Of a stretch of 5,095 nt of DNA, positions 1 through 5,095 are shown in pieces. The notes under the pieces were generated by a model that was not told the DNA's origin, searched no databases, and worked only from the letters and a program-made list of their open reading frames with translations. Source of the stretch: Rhodospirillaceae bacterium (lineage in GTDB: Bacteria > Pseudomonadota > Alphaproteobacteria > Rhodospirillales > 2-02-FULL-58-16); assembly GCA_030623425.1 (NCBI GenBank), contig JAUXMA010000151.1, positions 1 to 5,095 on the forward strand, written 5' to 3'. Position numbers and translations under genes: made by a program. The stretch's first letter is position 1. Each line of letters begins with the position of its first letter.

Positions 1-30
1 AAGACCTCTCAAGAGAAGACCTCTCAAGAA
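1..30 (+). repeat. 15-bp tandem repeat, two copies, in coding sequence
   Basis: AAGACCTCTCAAGAG at 1-15 is followed by AAGACCTCTCAAGAA at 16-30, differing only at the last base, and a further AAG follows. It is in frame with the mitofilin gene and encodes KTSQE-KTSQE-K. The array may extend to the left of the window. The segment falls where the low-complexity linker between the membrane helix and the coiled coil would be expected. Confidence 0.85.
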
Positions 31-957
31 AAGATTCCGGACCGCGACGACGCCGGCAACGTGCTGGGTGATTTGGAGGCCAAAAGAGCCAGCTTCATCT
101 CTCAGCTGGGCCTGTTGCTGGAGCGGGTGCAACGTCTCGAGCAGGCTCTCGGGTCGGTTAAAAAGATGGTCGAGGCAACGACGCTTCCCGCCGGGGCCGT
201 TAAAGCCAACGAGTCCTTGCAACGGCTGAGTGAGCGCCTTGCCAGCTTGGAGAAACAAGATAAAGCCCTGGGGGAATTGCTCCGCCGTGTTGACAGTCTG
301 GAAAAGACCGGCAGCGTCTTGGCGAAGGCCGGCGGCGCCGATATGGAGGCGAAACGGCTCTCCGCCTCCGTCGCCAAGATGGAACAGCGGTTGGCGTCCT
401 TGGAAAATATCGGTGTCCGAGGCTCCGGGTTAACGGCCGGAGCGCAAAAAATGATGCTGGCCATCGGCCAATTGCGCGAGGCCCTCGGCGGCGCCTCGCC
501 TTTCGCCAAGGAGCTTGCGGGGCTGAAGTCGGCGGTCGCGAAAAATCCAGACATCATCAAGGCGATTGCCGTGTTGGAGCCTTTCTCCGGCAGGGGCATC
601 CCGACGCTGGCGTCGTTACGCCGGCGATTCGATGGTATGGCCGGAAAGGTCTTCACCTCCTCCGTGGCCCTGGAAGGCGACGGCTTGTTTGTACGGACCG
701 TCAACGAACTGGCCTCGCAGGTGAACTTGCGCCGGACCGCCGGCGACACGGCTGACGCTGTCGTCGCCCGTGTCGAGGCGAGTCTCGCGGTCGGCGATCT
801 CGGGGGATCCGTTGCGACGCTGGAAGGCCTCCGTGGGGCGCCGGCGGCGGTGGTGGCGTCTTGGCTCAAGGATGCACAGGCGCGGCTGAAGGCGGAGCGG
901 GTGAAGGCGATGCTGCACGTCTTCGCCGTTTCCCTTCTCGGTTCGCGGCAAGAGTAG
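1..957 (+). CDS. Mic60/mitofilin-family inner-membrane protein, 3' part only
   Basis: The frame is open from base 1 to the TAG at 955-957, giving 318 residues with the N-terminus missing; the GTG at 61 is an internal codon, not a convincing start. Seen: a five-residue tandem repeat (KTSQE twice) at the window edge, then a long heptad-rich, Leu/Glu/Lys/Arg-rich coiled-coil stretch over about residues 25-140, then a helical C-terminal domain (about 150-318) with the pattern G-IPTLASLRRRF, then a VNRR-like strand segment and a final helical pair ending near W-LKDAQARLKAERVKA. This layout matches alphaproteobacterial mitofilin (COG4223-like) proteins, which normally carry one N-terminal membrane helix, here lying outside the window. 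Mic60 homologues help shape inner-membrane folds and contact sites. The position directly before hemY, as in alphaproteobacterial heme clusters, supports the call. The role in this organism is inferred from the family. Confidence 0.8.
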   Translation, partial: KTSQEKTSQEKIPDRDDAGNVLGDLEAKRASFISQLGLLLERVQRLEQALGSVKKMVEATTLPAGAVKANESLQRLSERLASLEKQDKALGELLRRVDSLEKTGSVLAKAGGADMEAKRLSASVAKMEQRLASLENIGVRGSGLTAGAQKMMLAIGQLREALGGASPFAKELAGLKSAVAKNPDIIKAIAVLEPFSGRGIPTLASLRRRFDGMAGKVFTSSVALEGDGLFVRTVNELASQVNLRRTAGDTADAVVARVEASLAVGDLGGSVATLEGLRGAPAAVVASWLKDAQARLKAERVKAMLHVFAVSLLGSRQE

Positions 958-962
958 CCTCG

Positions 963-2315
963 ATGTGGCGCGCTCTCCGCTTACTGGCGGTTCTGGCGGT
1001 ACTGATATGGCTCGGCTTGTGGTTGGCGGATCGGCCGGGGTCGGTGACCATGGACTGGCAGGGATACCATTTGGATACTTCCTTCGCCCTGCTGCTGCTC
1101 GCTGTCGCTGTGATCGCCGTCATCGCGGCGCTGATTTACCGGCTGTGGATTGTTATTCGCGGCTTGCCGGCGCGGATCGTTCGGGGACGCCACGAAAGTC
1201 GCCGGCAGCGGGGCTACCAGGCTTTGACGCGGGGCATGGTGGCGGTCGCCGCCGGCGATGCCGATGACGCCCGGCGCCAAGTCAAGCGAGCCGAGGGATT
1301 GCTGGGCGATCCGCCGCTGACCATGTTGCTGTCGGCCCAGGCCGCGCAACTCGCCAATGACGAGACGGCGGCCGGCAAGTTTTTTTCGGAGATGCTTGAA
1401 TATCCGGAAACCGAGTTTTTGGGCCTGCGAGGACTGCTCAACCAAGCCATGAAGCGGGGCGATTGGCGCGGCGCCTTGAAACTGGCCCGCCGGGCCTACC
1501 GTGTTCGGCCGAAAAGCCGCTGGGTGGCCTCGACGCTGTTCGACATGCTGACGCGGGCCGGCCATTGGGCCGAAGCCGAGACGACGCTCGCCGAATCCGT
1601 CAAACACCGTCTGGTAAATCAGGCCGACGGACGCGGTCGCCATGCCGCTTTGAAATTTCAGCGATCCCTGGAGGCTCGGGAACGGGGCCAACATGTCGAG
1701 GCCGTGAGGTATGCGCGCCAAGCTCACGACATGGATCCGGCATTTACTCCGGCGGCTGTCGTCGAGGCCCGTTTCCTGGTCGATTCCGGCAAGAGGCGCA
1801 AGGCCGCTTCGTTGATCGAGTCGGCTTGGGAACGCCAGCCCCACCCCGATTTTGTCGATATCTACTTGGCTGCCAAGGAGGCGAATGGCGCCGTGCAGAA
1901 GTTTGAAGCCACCCAGAGCCTGGCAAAATTCAAACCGGATCATCCGGAAAGCCGTATCGCCGTCGCGGCGGCGGCGTTGGCAGCGCGCCTGTGGGGCGAG
2001 GCGAGGGAGTATTTGCAGCCCCTGGCGGCGAGCGGCGGCTCCGTCAGGGCGTGCCGTTTGATGGCCGAGCTGGAGGAATCCGAACACGGCGATCCGGGGC
2101 GCGGGCGCGAGTGGCTGATGCGGGCCTCGCATGCCGATCCCAATCCGGCTTGGGTTTGCAATCACTGCGGCAACGCGGTGGCGGAATGGAGTGTGCTGTG
2201 CGGCAAATGTGGGAGTTTCGACAGTTTTGCCTGGCGGGTGCCGGCGCATATCGTCAGCCTGACAGGCGAAGAGGCGGAAATTCCGGCCGCTCTTCCGGCC
2301 AGGACAAACGAATAA
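963..2315 (+). CDS. hemY: HemY: membrane-anchored TPR protein of the heme-biosynthesis cluster
   Basis: 450 residues from ATG 963, five bases after the mitofilin stop, with a weak AAGAG ribosome-binding sequence ahead of it. The frame is open further upstream, but this ATG puts a hydrophobic helix at the very N-terminus, as the family requires. Seen: membrane helices at about residues 5-22 and 41-65, separated by a short loop (DRPGSVTMDW); a HemY_N-type region with RGRHESRRQRGYQALTRGM; then TPR-like helical pairs over about 100-395 (for example RGDWRGALKLARRAYRVRP); and a C-terminal Cys4 knuckle, Cys399-x2-Cys402 and Cys413-x2-Cys416, followed by FDSFAW. In proteobacteria HemY is not the protoporphyrinogen oxidase of the same name; it is a poorly understood TPR protein tied to late heme synthesis, likely a scaffold. 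The four-cysteine tail resembles the rubredoxin-like end of LapB-type TPR proteins and probably binds a metal; that is inference. Confidence 0.9.
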   Translation: MWRALRLLAVLAVLIWLGLWLADRPGSVTMDWQGYHLDTSFALLLLAVAVIAVIAALIYRLWIVIRGLPARIVRGRHESRRQRGYQALTRGMVAVAAGDADDARRQVKRAEGLLGDPPLTMLLSAQAAQLANDETAAGKFFSEMLEYPETEFLGLRGLLNQAMKRGDWRGALKLARRAYRVRPKSRWVASTLFDMLTRAGHWAEAETTLAESVKHRLVNQADGRGRHAALKFQRSLEARERGQHVEAVRYARQAHDMDPAFTPAAVVEARFLVDSGKRRKAASLIESAWERQPHPDFVDIYLAAKEANGAVQKFEATQSLAKFKPDHPESRIAVAAAALAARLWGEAREYLQPLAASGGSVRACRLMAELEESEHGDPGRGREWLMRASHADPNPAWVCNHCGNAVAEWSVLCGKCGSFDSFAWRVPAHIVSLTGEEAEIPAALPARTNE

Positions 2316-2445
2316 ATTCGGTGACGGCATACTTGATTCCAATAGCGAATTTCCACCTGGCCCAAGGGAATGGCTTGTTTAGGCTCTTCGTCGTTGCAAG
2401 TGGAACTCACCTGGATTTGCGGAGCCCGCAATTCCGCTCGCGCGG

Positions 2446-2460
2446 TGCCGCGAAGCGGCA
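2446..2460. repeat. Perfect 6-bp stem, 3-nt loop hairpin
   Basis: TGCCGC and GCGGCA flank a GAA loop. It could end or attenuate transcription after hemY, but the following bases (GCCTTGACTTTCC) lack a proper T-tract, so an intrinsic terminator is not supported. Confidence 0.45.
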
Positions 2461-2538
2461 GCCTTGACTTTCCCTGGGATCACCCCTCCGGCAAGAGATG
2501 AATGGCGGATCATAACGCCGTCCGCGGAGGACAAACCG

Positions 2539-2550
2539 GTGGAATTCCAC
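2539..2550. promoter_or_regulatory. 12-bp perfect palindrome upstream of the FemAB-like gene
   Basis: GTGGAATTCCAC is its own reverse complement and its last base lies 54 bases before the ATG at 2605. It has the symmetry of an operator for a dimeric regulator. A looser relative, GTGGAACTCAC, lies at 2401-2411 on the CAAGTGGAACTCACC segment's course. No regulator can be named and chance is possible. Confidence 0.25.
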
Positions 2551-2604
2551 TGAGAACGTCGAGGAGCCCTTGTTTTTTGCCCTTCCGGCGGCAAGATTTG
2601 AAAA

Positions 2605-3624
2605 ATGTTTCGTCTCATCATCAAGGATTTCGGCGCCGACGAGTGGTCCAAGGTCGTCGCCCCTTTTGCCGATCTCAGCCTGATGCAATGCTGGGCCTAC
2701 GCCGAAGCCAAGGCCAGGACCGGTCCCTGGCGGGCGGAGCGAGGCGTTTTTTACGACGGTCAATGCGAGGTTGGCGCCTTCCAGGCCCTTGTCCGTTCCC
2801 TGCCGCTGGTTGCCGGCGGGTTGGCGTGGATCAACCGCGCCCCTTTGTGGCGCCGCGACGGCGAGACGCGTCAACAGCCGCTGGTCGCCATGATGGCGGA
2901 ATTGCGGGCCCATTACGCCGATCGGGGGCGCATGTATCTGCGCCTGGCGCCGCCGGCGCCGGAAGGAAAGCTCGCCGCCGGCGCCCTCCGCGAAGCCGGG
3001 CTGTCGCCGGCGGGAACGCCCGGATGGTCCTCGGCGGTGCTCGATCTGACGGCGCCCTTGGAAGATTTGCGCAAAGGCCTAAGGCAGAAATGGCGCAACT
3101 GTCTTAACAAGGCGGAACGATTGCAAGTCGAGGTCAGGAGCGGCTGCGGCGAGGAGCTCTTTACGGCTTTTCTCGAAAGCCACGCCCATCTGACCGCCGA
3201 TCGCGACTTCGCCACCAGCGTCACGGTGGACCTTCTCAGGGCCTTGCAGGGGTTGCTGCCGGAGGGGCGCAAGCTGGAGGCGTTCCTCGCCTATCAAAAG
3301 GAAATGCCGGTGGGATCGGTCCTCATCGCCAAATATGGCGACGCCTGCGAATACCTGGCCGGCCACACCAGCGCCGAGGGACGGCGGCTGAACGCCGGGC
3401 AATTGTTGTTGTGGCGGGCGGCCGCGGCGATGAAGGAACAAGGGTTCCGCCGCTTCGATCTGGGCGGCATGGACACGGTCCTGTCGCCCCGGGGCATCTA
3501 CCGTTTCAAGGACGGACTGGGCGGCAAGCCTTACCGGCTGGCGCCCGAATTGGAGGCGGTCGGCGGCGGGCTGCTGGGCCGGTTGGTGCGCTGGCGGGCG
3601 CGCCGGGCGCGGGCGGCGGCATGA
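2605..3624 (+). CDS. FemAB-like / GNAT-fold aminoacyltransferase-type protein
   Basis: 339 residues. ATG 2605 is the first start after an in-frame TGA at 2599; there is no clear Shine-Dalgarno sequence. Seen: an N-terminal half with LSLMQCWAYAEAK (about 24-36), like the 'QSWAYGEAK' element of FemAB-like proteins; the linking motif LRQKWRNCLNKAER (about residues 159-172), a hallmark of this family; and a C-terminal GNAT-like half with MPVGSVLIAKYGD (from 234), GHTSAEGRRLNAGQLLLW (from 253), RFDLGGMD (283-290) and YRFKDGLGGKP (299-309). Classical FemABX enzymes move amino acids from tRNA to the lipid II peptide; many Gram-negative relatives sit in exopolysaccharide or exosortase-type loci with unknown acceptors. 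Its neighbour is a polysaccharide deacetylase, which supports an envelope role. The substrate cannot be read from sequence. The C-terminus is strongly basic (RWRARRARAAA). Confidence 0.8.
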   Translation: MFRLIIKDFGADEWSKVVAPFADLSLMQCWAYAEAKARTGPWRAERGVFYDGQCEVGAFQALVRSLPLVAGGLAWINRAPLWRRDGETRQQPLVAMMAELRAHYADRGRMYLRLAPPAPEGKLAAGALREAGLSPAGTPGWSSAVLDLTAPLEDLRKGLRQKWRNCLNKAERLQVEVRSGCGEELFTAFLESHAHLTADRDFATSVTVDLLRALQGLLPEGRKLEAFLAYQKEMPVGSVLIAKYGDACEYLAGHTSAEGRRLNAGQLLLWRAAAAMKEQGFRRFDLGGMDTVLSPRGIYRFKDGLGGKPYRLAPELEAVGGGLLGRLVRWRARRARAAA

Positions 3625-3686
3625 AAGTAAGTGCTAGTGGTCTGTATCATCTAAATTGCACCCCTACGACGGCGGAGCCGTATTGA
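3621..3686 (+). CDS. Possible 21-residue coupling or leader frame between the two envelope genes
   Basis: ATG 3621 overlaps the FemAB-like stop as ATGA, and its TGA at 3684-3686 overlaps the proposed TTG start of the deacetylase as TTGA. The encoded peptide is MKVSASGLYHL followed by NCTPTTAEPY; it matches nothing I recognise. Its first 40 bases (3621-3660) have only 14 G/C, in sharp contrast to the flanking genes. It has no clear ribosome-binding site of its own, so it would depend on ribosomes arriving from the upstream gene. It may be a coupling device, a scar of an insertion, or chance. Confidence 0.25.
   Translation: MKVSASGLYHLNCTPTTAEPY
3671..3677 (+). promoter_or_regulatory. Ribosome-binding site deciding the deacetylase start
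   Basis: GGCGGAG, with GGAG at 3674-3677, is five bases before TTG 3683. It is the only good Shine-Dalgarno match near the start of this frame and favours the TTG over the upstream TTG at 3656. Confidence 0.55.
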
Positions 3687-4540
3687 GGTACCGCCTTTCC
3701 GGGCCTTGGCTGCTGGGCCTGCGGGCGTTTCGGCGCCTTGCCGGCGGCAGGGCGGCGGCTTTCCGGATACTCTTCTTTCATAACGTGCCGAAGGACCGCT
3801 TTGAAGCCTTCCGTAGTCTTGTTGGGTATGTGAAACGGTACCACGGGGTGATATCGCCGGAAGAGGCCGGGGCTTGGCTTTTGGGCGGCGCGCCGGCTCG
3901 TCAGGCGGCGGGCCCGGGAAGACACCCTTGCCTGTTCGCCTTCGATGACGGGTTCGCTTCCAACTACGCCTTGGCCAAGCAGTGCCTTGCCGAGCACGGG
4001 GTGAAAGCGTTGTTTTTCGTCTGCCCGGGGCTGATCGAGCTGCCCGCCGGCGATCAACGGGCGGGGATTGCCGCCCACATTTTCGACGGCCGCCTCGCCG
4101 CCGACAGCTTGCCGGAAGGATTGCGGCTTATGTCCTGGACGGAGTTGGAGGAACTGGGCTCGCTCGGTCATTGCATCGGCTGCCACGGCATGTCCCACCG
4201 CCGTCTTACCTTGCTCGAAGGTGACGGCTTGCGCCGCGAGGTCGTCGACGCCGGCGATCTTCTGGAACGCCGCTTGGGCGGCCCGGTTCCCTGGTTCGCC
4301 TTTGCTTTCGGCGGCATCGACAGCATTTCCAGGCCCGCCTTGCGGGTCATTTCGGAAAAATACCGGTTCTGCCGCAGCGGCCTGCGCGGGGCCAACGCCG
4401 CCGGCACGGAGCCGATGGCCGTTTTCGCCGACCATATCGACCTGCTGGCGCCCACCGCCTACCGGAAGCTGGTTTTGGAAGGCGGCCTCGATATCCGTTA
4501 CCGGCGGGCGCGGCGGCGGCTTAACGCCATGCTTGGCTGA
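3683..4540 (+). CDS. Polysaccharide deacetylase, NodB-homology family
   Basis: 285 residues from TTG 3683, chosen because GGCGGAG (3671-3677) lies five bases ahead; a TTG at 3656 in the same frame would add nine residues but lacks such a site. Seen: the family's early strand RILFFHNVP (His33), motif 1 FAFDDGF with Asp88-Asp89, motif 2 HGMSH with His168 and His172, and a motif-3-like FAFAFGG around residues 204-211. Asp89, His168 and His172 would form the metal-binding triad, so the site looks intact. In motif 3 the usual Pro of 'YPFG' is Ala. There is no clear signal peptide, only a short hydrophobic N-terminal patch (GPWLLGLRAF), so the location is uncertain. Family members remove N- or O-acetyl groups from sugar polymers such as peptidoglycan, chitin oligomers or exopolysaccharide; the substrate is unknown. 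It probably shares a transcript with the FemAB-like gene 58 bases upstream. Confidence 0.85.
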   Translation: MRYRLSGPWLLGLRAFRRLAGGRAAAFRILFFHNVPKDRFEAFRSLVGYVKRYHGVISPEEAGAWLLGGAPARQAAGPGRHPCLFAFDDGFASNYALAKQCLAEHGVKALFFVCPGLIELPAGDQRAGIAAHIFDGRLAADSLPEGLRLMSWTELEELGSLGHCIGCHGMSHRRLTLLEGDGLRREVVDAGDLLERRLGGPVPWFAFAFGGIDSISRPALRVISEKYRFCRSGLRGANAAGTEPMAVFADHIDLLAPTAYRKLVLEGGLDIRYRRARRRLNAMLG

Positions 4541-4660
4541 AGCGCCGGAACGGCTCGGCGGCATCGCAACGGACAAACCACAGGCGGCGGCGGGCGGTGG
4601 CCCGTGGTCGAATTATGGGCTGGCCAAAATTCCATCAGGGTTATAATAGGTTAGTGGCGA
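4541..4660. other. Intergenic region between the deacetylase and tRNA-Thr genes
   Basis: 120 bp without a gene. Two imperfect dyads follow the deacetylase stop: CGCCG/CGGCG (4543-4547 with 4556-4560) and ACCAC-A-GGC paired with GCC-C-GTGGT (4577-4585 with 4600-4608). Neither is followed by a T-run, so they are at best a weak or Rho-assisted end to the envelope transcript. The right end holds the tRNA promoter. Confidence 0.45.
4642..4647 (+). promoter_or_regulatory. -10 box of the tRNA-Thr promoter
   Basis: A perfect TATAAT ends 13 bases before the mature tRNA 5' end, which would put the transcription start a few bases upstream of the tRNA. No good -35 hexamer is visible at 16-18 bp spacing, so I mark only the -10 box. 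Confidence 0.6.
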
Positions 4661-4736
4661 GCCGCAGTAGCTCAGCTGGTAGAGCAACGCATTCGTAATG
4701 CGTGGGTCGGGAGTTCGAATCTCTCCTGCGGCACCA
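4661..4736 (+). tRNA. tRNA-Thr, anticodon CGU
   Basis: A full 76-nt cloverleaf with encoded CCA. Acceptor GCCGCAG (4661-4667) pairs perfectly with CTGCGGC (4726-4732). The D arm is GCTC/GAGC (4670-4673 with 4682-4685). The anticodon stem ACGCA/TGCGT (4687-4691 with 4699-4703) encloses TTCGTAA, with anticodon CGT at 4694-4696, reading ACG. The variable loop is GGGTC. The T arm GGGAG/CTCTC encloses TTCGAAT and has one G-U pair. The discriminator is A4733 and CCA is 4734-4736. No defect is visible. It sits at the border of phage-like DNA and is the likely integration target. Confidence 0.97.
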
Positions 4737-4742
4737 TGTTTT

Positions 4743-4780
4743 CAAGGGGTTATGGTTATTGCCGTGGCCCCTTGTTCTTT
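4743..4780 (+). terminator. Rho-independent terminator of tRNA-Thr
   Basis: CAAGGGGTTATGG (4743-4755) can pair along all 13 positions with CCGTGGCCCCTTG (4762-4774) as RNA, using three G-U pairs, around the loop TTATTG. The bases TTCTTT follow. The outer seven pairs are perfect Watson-Crick. It starts six bases after the CCA, as expected for a tRNA terminator. Confidence 0.75.
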
Positions 4781-4782
4781 CG

Positions 4783-4801
4783 GGTAAGCAATAGGTAAGC
4801 A
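4783..4801. repeat. Two 8-bp direct repeats, 11-bp period
   Basis: GGTAAGCA occurs at 4783-4790 and 4794-4801, separated by ATA (TGCTTACC-TAT-TGCTTACC on the other strand). No third copy was noticed in the window. Short direct repeats about one helical turn apart beside a tRNA are what arm-type integrase or excisionase sites look like, but no integrase gene is in view. Confidence 0.55.
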
Positions 4802-4827
4802 CGCGGACTCATCTCGCGGCCTTTTTT
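4802..4827 (+). terminator. Possible second terminator
   Basis: CGCGGA (4802-4807) pairs with TC-CGCG (4812-4818, one bulged T) around a CTCA loop; GCC and then six T residues (4822-4827) follow. The T-run is better than that of the first hairpin but the stem is weaker. It could back up the tRNA terminator or insulate the phage-side DNA. Confidence 0.35.
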
Positions 4828-4903
4828 CGCCCGAACGGGACCCCTATTCATGCTGGGGGCGGGGGCAAAACCTTAAACAGTCGAACGGGGCCTCGGTGTC
4901 GTC

Positions 4904-4932
4904 TTGTCCATAATTCAGAAACGCGGTACAGT
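4904..4932 (+). promoter_or_regulatory. Candidate promoter for the terminase gene
   Basis: TTGTCC (4904-4909) and TACAGT (4927-4932) each match four of six consensus bases and are 17 bp apart. The -10 lies inside the dyad GGTACAGTGATACC (4925-4938), so a repressor bound there would block it. The match is modest. Confidence 0.22.
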
Positions 4933-4951
4933 GATACCTTATTTTTGGTAT
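4925..4951. promoter_or_regulatory. Alternating GGTA/TACC half-sites before the terminase start
   Basis: GGTA (4925-4928), ATACC (4934-4938) and GGTAT (4947-4951) form two overlapping dyads: one with 4-bp arms, and one with 5-bp arms around an AT-rich 8-base spacer. The second ends five bases before ATG 4957, where a ribosome-binding site would be expected but none is seen. It could be an operator or an RNA hairpin over the start. Confidence 0.35.
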
Positions 4952-4956
4952 GTGAA

Positions 4957-5095
4957 ATGCGCCGACTAACCCCAAGACAAGAGCGATTCTGCCAGCTTTT
5001 CATCGAACTTGGCAAGGCGACGGAAGCTCATAGACAAGCAGGCTATGGCCGAAACATGTCAAGCAAGACACGCAATGAAGCCGCATGTCGCATGC
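4957..5095 (+). CDS. Phage terminase small subunit, N-terminal part only
   Basis: 46 codons are visible before the window ends. ATG 4957 is the first usable start; an ATG at 4950 is followed at once by a stop. No Shine-Dalgarno sequence is apparent. The N-terminus LTPRQERFCQLFIELG, then KATEAHRQAGYG, matches the opening of the Terminase_2 family, where 'LTpKQerFv-eYl' is followed by 'nateAa-rAGY', a helix-turn-helix-like DNA-binding region. The small subunit recognises phage DNA and directs the large subunit, a nuclease and motor, during head packaging. AGA codons (7, 26) and CTA (4), with GC near 53%, differ from the neighbouring host genes and indicate transferred DNA. The large subunit would be expected next, beyond the window. 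Whether this gene is intact cannot be seen. Confidence 0.8.
   Translation, partial: MRRLTPRQERFCQLFIELGKATEAHRQAGYGRNMSSKTRNEAACRM

Larger units (their letters stand above)
2316..2604. other. Intergenic region between hemY and the FemAB-like gene
   Basis: 289 bp with no supported gene. It holds small dyads: GCGGA/TCCGC (2419-2423 with 2433-2437), a perfect TGCCGC-GAA-GCGGCA hairpin (2446-2460), the 8-bp palindrome TCCGCGGA (2521-2528) and the 12-bp palindrome GTGGAATTCCAC (2539-2550). A TTGACT at 2464-2469 resembles a -35 box but has no good -10 at normal spacing. No T-rich terminator follows any hairpin. The length suggests that the FemAB-like gene has its own promoter, but I cannot place it. 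Confidence 0.5.

Noticed and set aside
102..869. Minus-strand open frame opposite the mitofilin gene
   Set aside because: The product is Ser/Arg/Ala-rich low-complexity sequence typical of antisense frames; the plus strand has a coherent coiled coil and operon context.
2281..2300. TTCCGGCC direct repeat near the hemY 3' end
   Set aside because: Two 8-mers in GC-rich coding sequence; no further copies noticed and no structural role evident.
981..2342. Long minus-strand open frame opposite hemY (453 codons)
   Set aside because: It lies antisense to a recognisable HemY with two membrane helices and TPRs; its translation is Arg/Gly/Pro-rich with no family resemblance, as expected from GC-rich codon bias.
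2321..2467. 48-residue plus-strand frame starting GTG just after hemY
   Set aside because: No ribosome-binding site and no recognisable product; its end falls in the hairpin region. A gene remnant cannot be excluded but nothing supports it.
2464..2492. Promoter starting with TTGACT in the hemY-FemAB gap
   Set aside because: The -35 match is good but the hexamer 17 bp downstream (TCCGGC) is unlike a -10 box.
2502..3107. Plus-strand frame overlapping the start of the FemAB-like gene
   Set aside because: It runs out of frame through conserved FemAB motifs and its product is Arg-rich without domain features.
3647..4576. Minus-strand open frame opposite the deacetylase (309 codons)
   Set aside because: It mirrors a gene with intact catalytic motifs and its product shows no recognisable domain.

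Overview
The window looks like the chromosome of a high-GC alphaproteobacterium, probably in or near the Rhodospirillales. The evidence is the adjacent pair of a Mic60/mitofilin-type coiled-coil protein and a HemY TPR protein, which is the usual 3' end of the alphaproteobacterial heme-biosynthesis cluster, together with GC-rich codon use. No gene gives a genus-level identification.

Bases 1-2315 hold the 3' part of the mitofilin gene (cut by the left edge) and the complete hemY, 5 bp apart and presumably one transcript. A 289-bp gap with several small dyads follows. Bases 2605-4540 hold a cell-envelope pair: a FemAB/GNAT-fold aminoacyltransferase-like protein and a NodB-type polysaccharide deacetylase. 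A short AT-rich junction links them and contains a 21-codon reading frame that overlaps both neighbours' stop/start codons.

A complete tRNA-Thr(CGU) gene lies at 4661-4736, with a TATAAT box just upstream and a strong hairpin terminator just downstream. Beyond it the character of the DNA changes: GC falls to about 53% (hand count over the last 139 bases), AGA and CTA codons appear, and a pair of 8-bp direct repeats is present. At 4957 a gene begins that reads as a phage terminase small subunit and runs off the right edge. The simplest reading is that the tRNA marks the border between host chromosome and a prophage or prophage remnant.

I see no CRISPR array, no complete insertion sequence and no clearly new system. 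The points most worth a second look are the tRNA/prophage border, the repeats and dyads in the phage-side DNA, and the coupled mini-frame between the two envelope genes.
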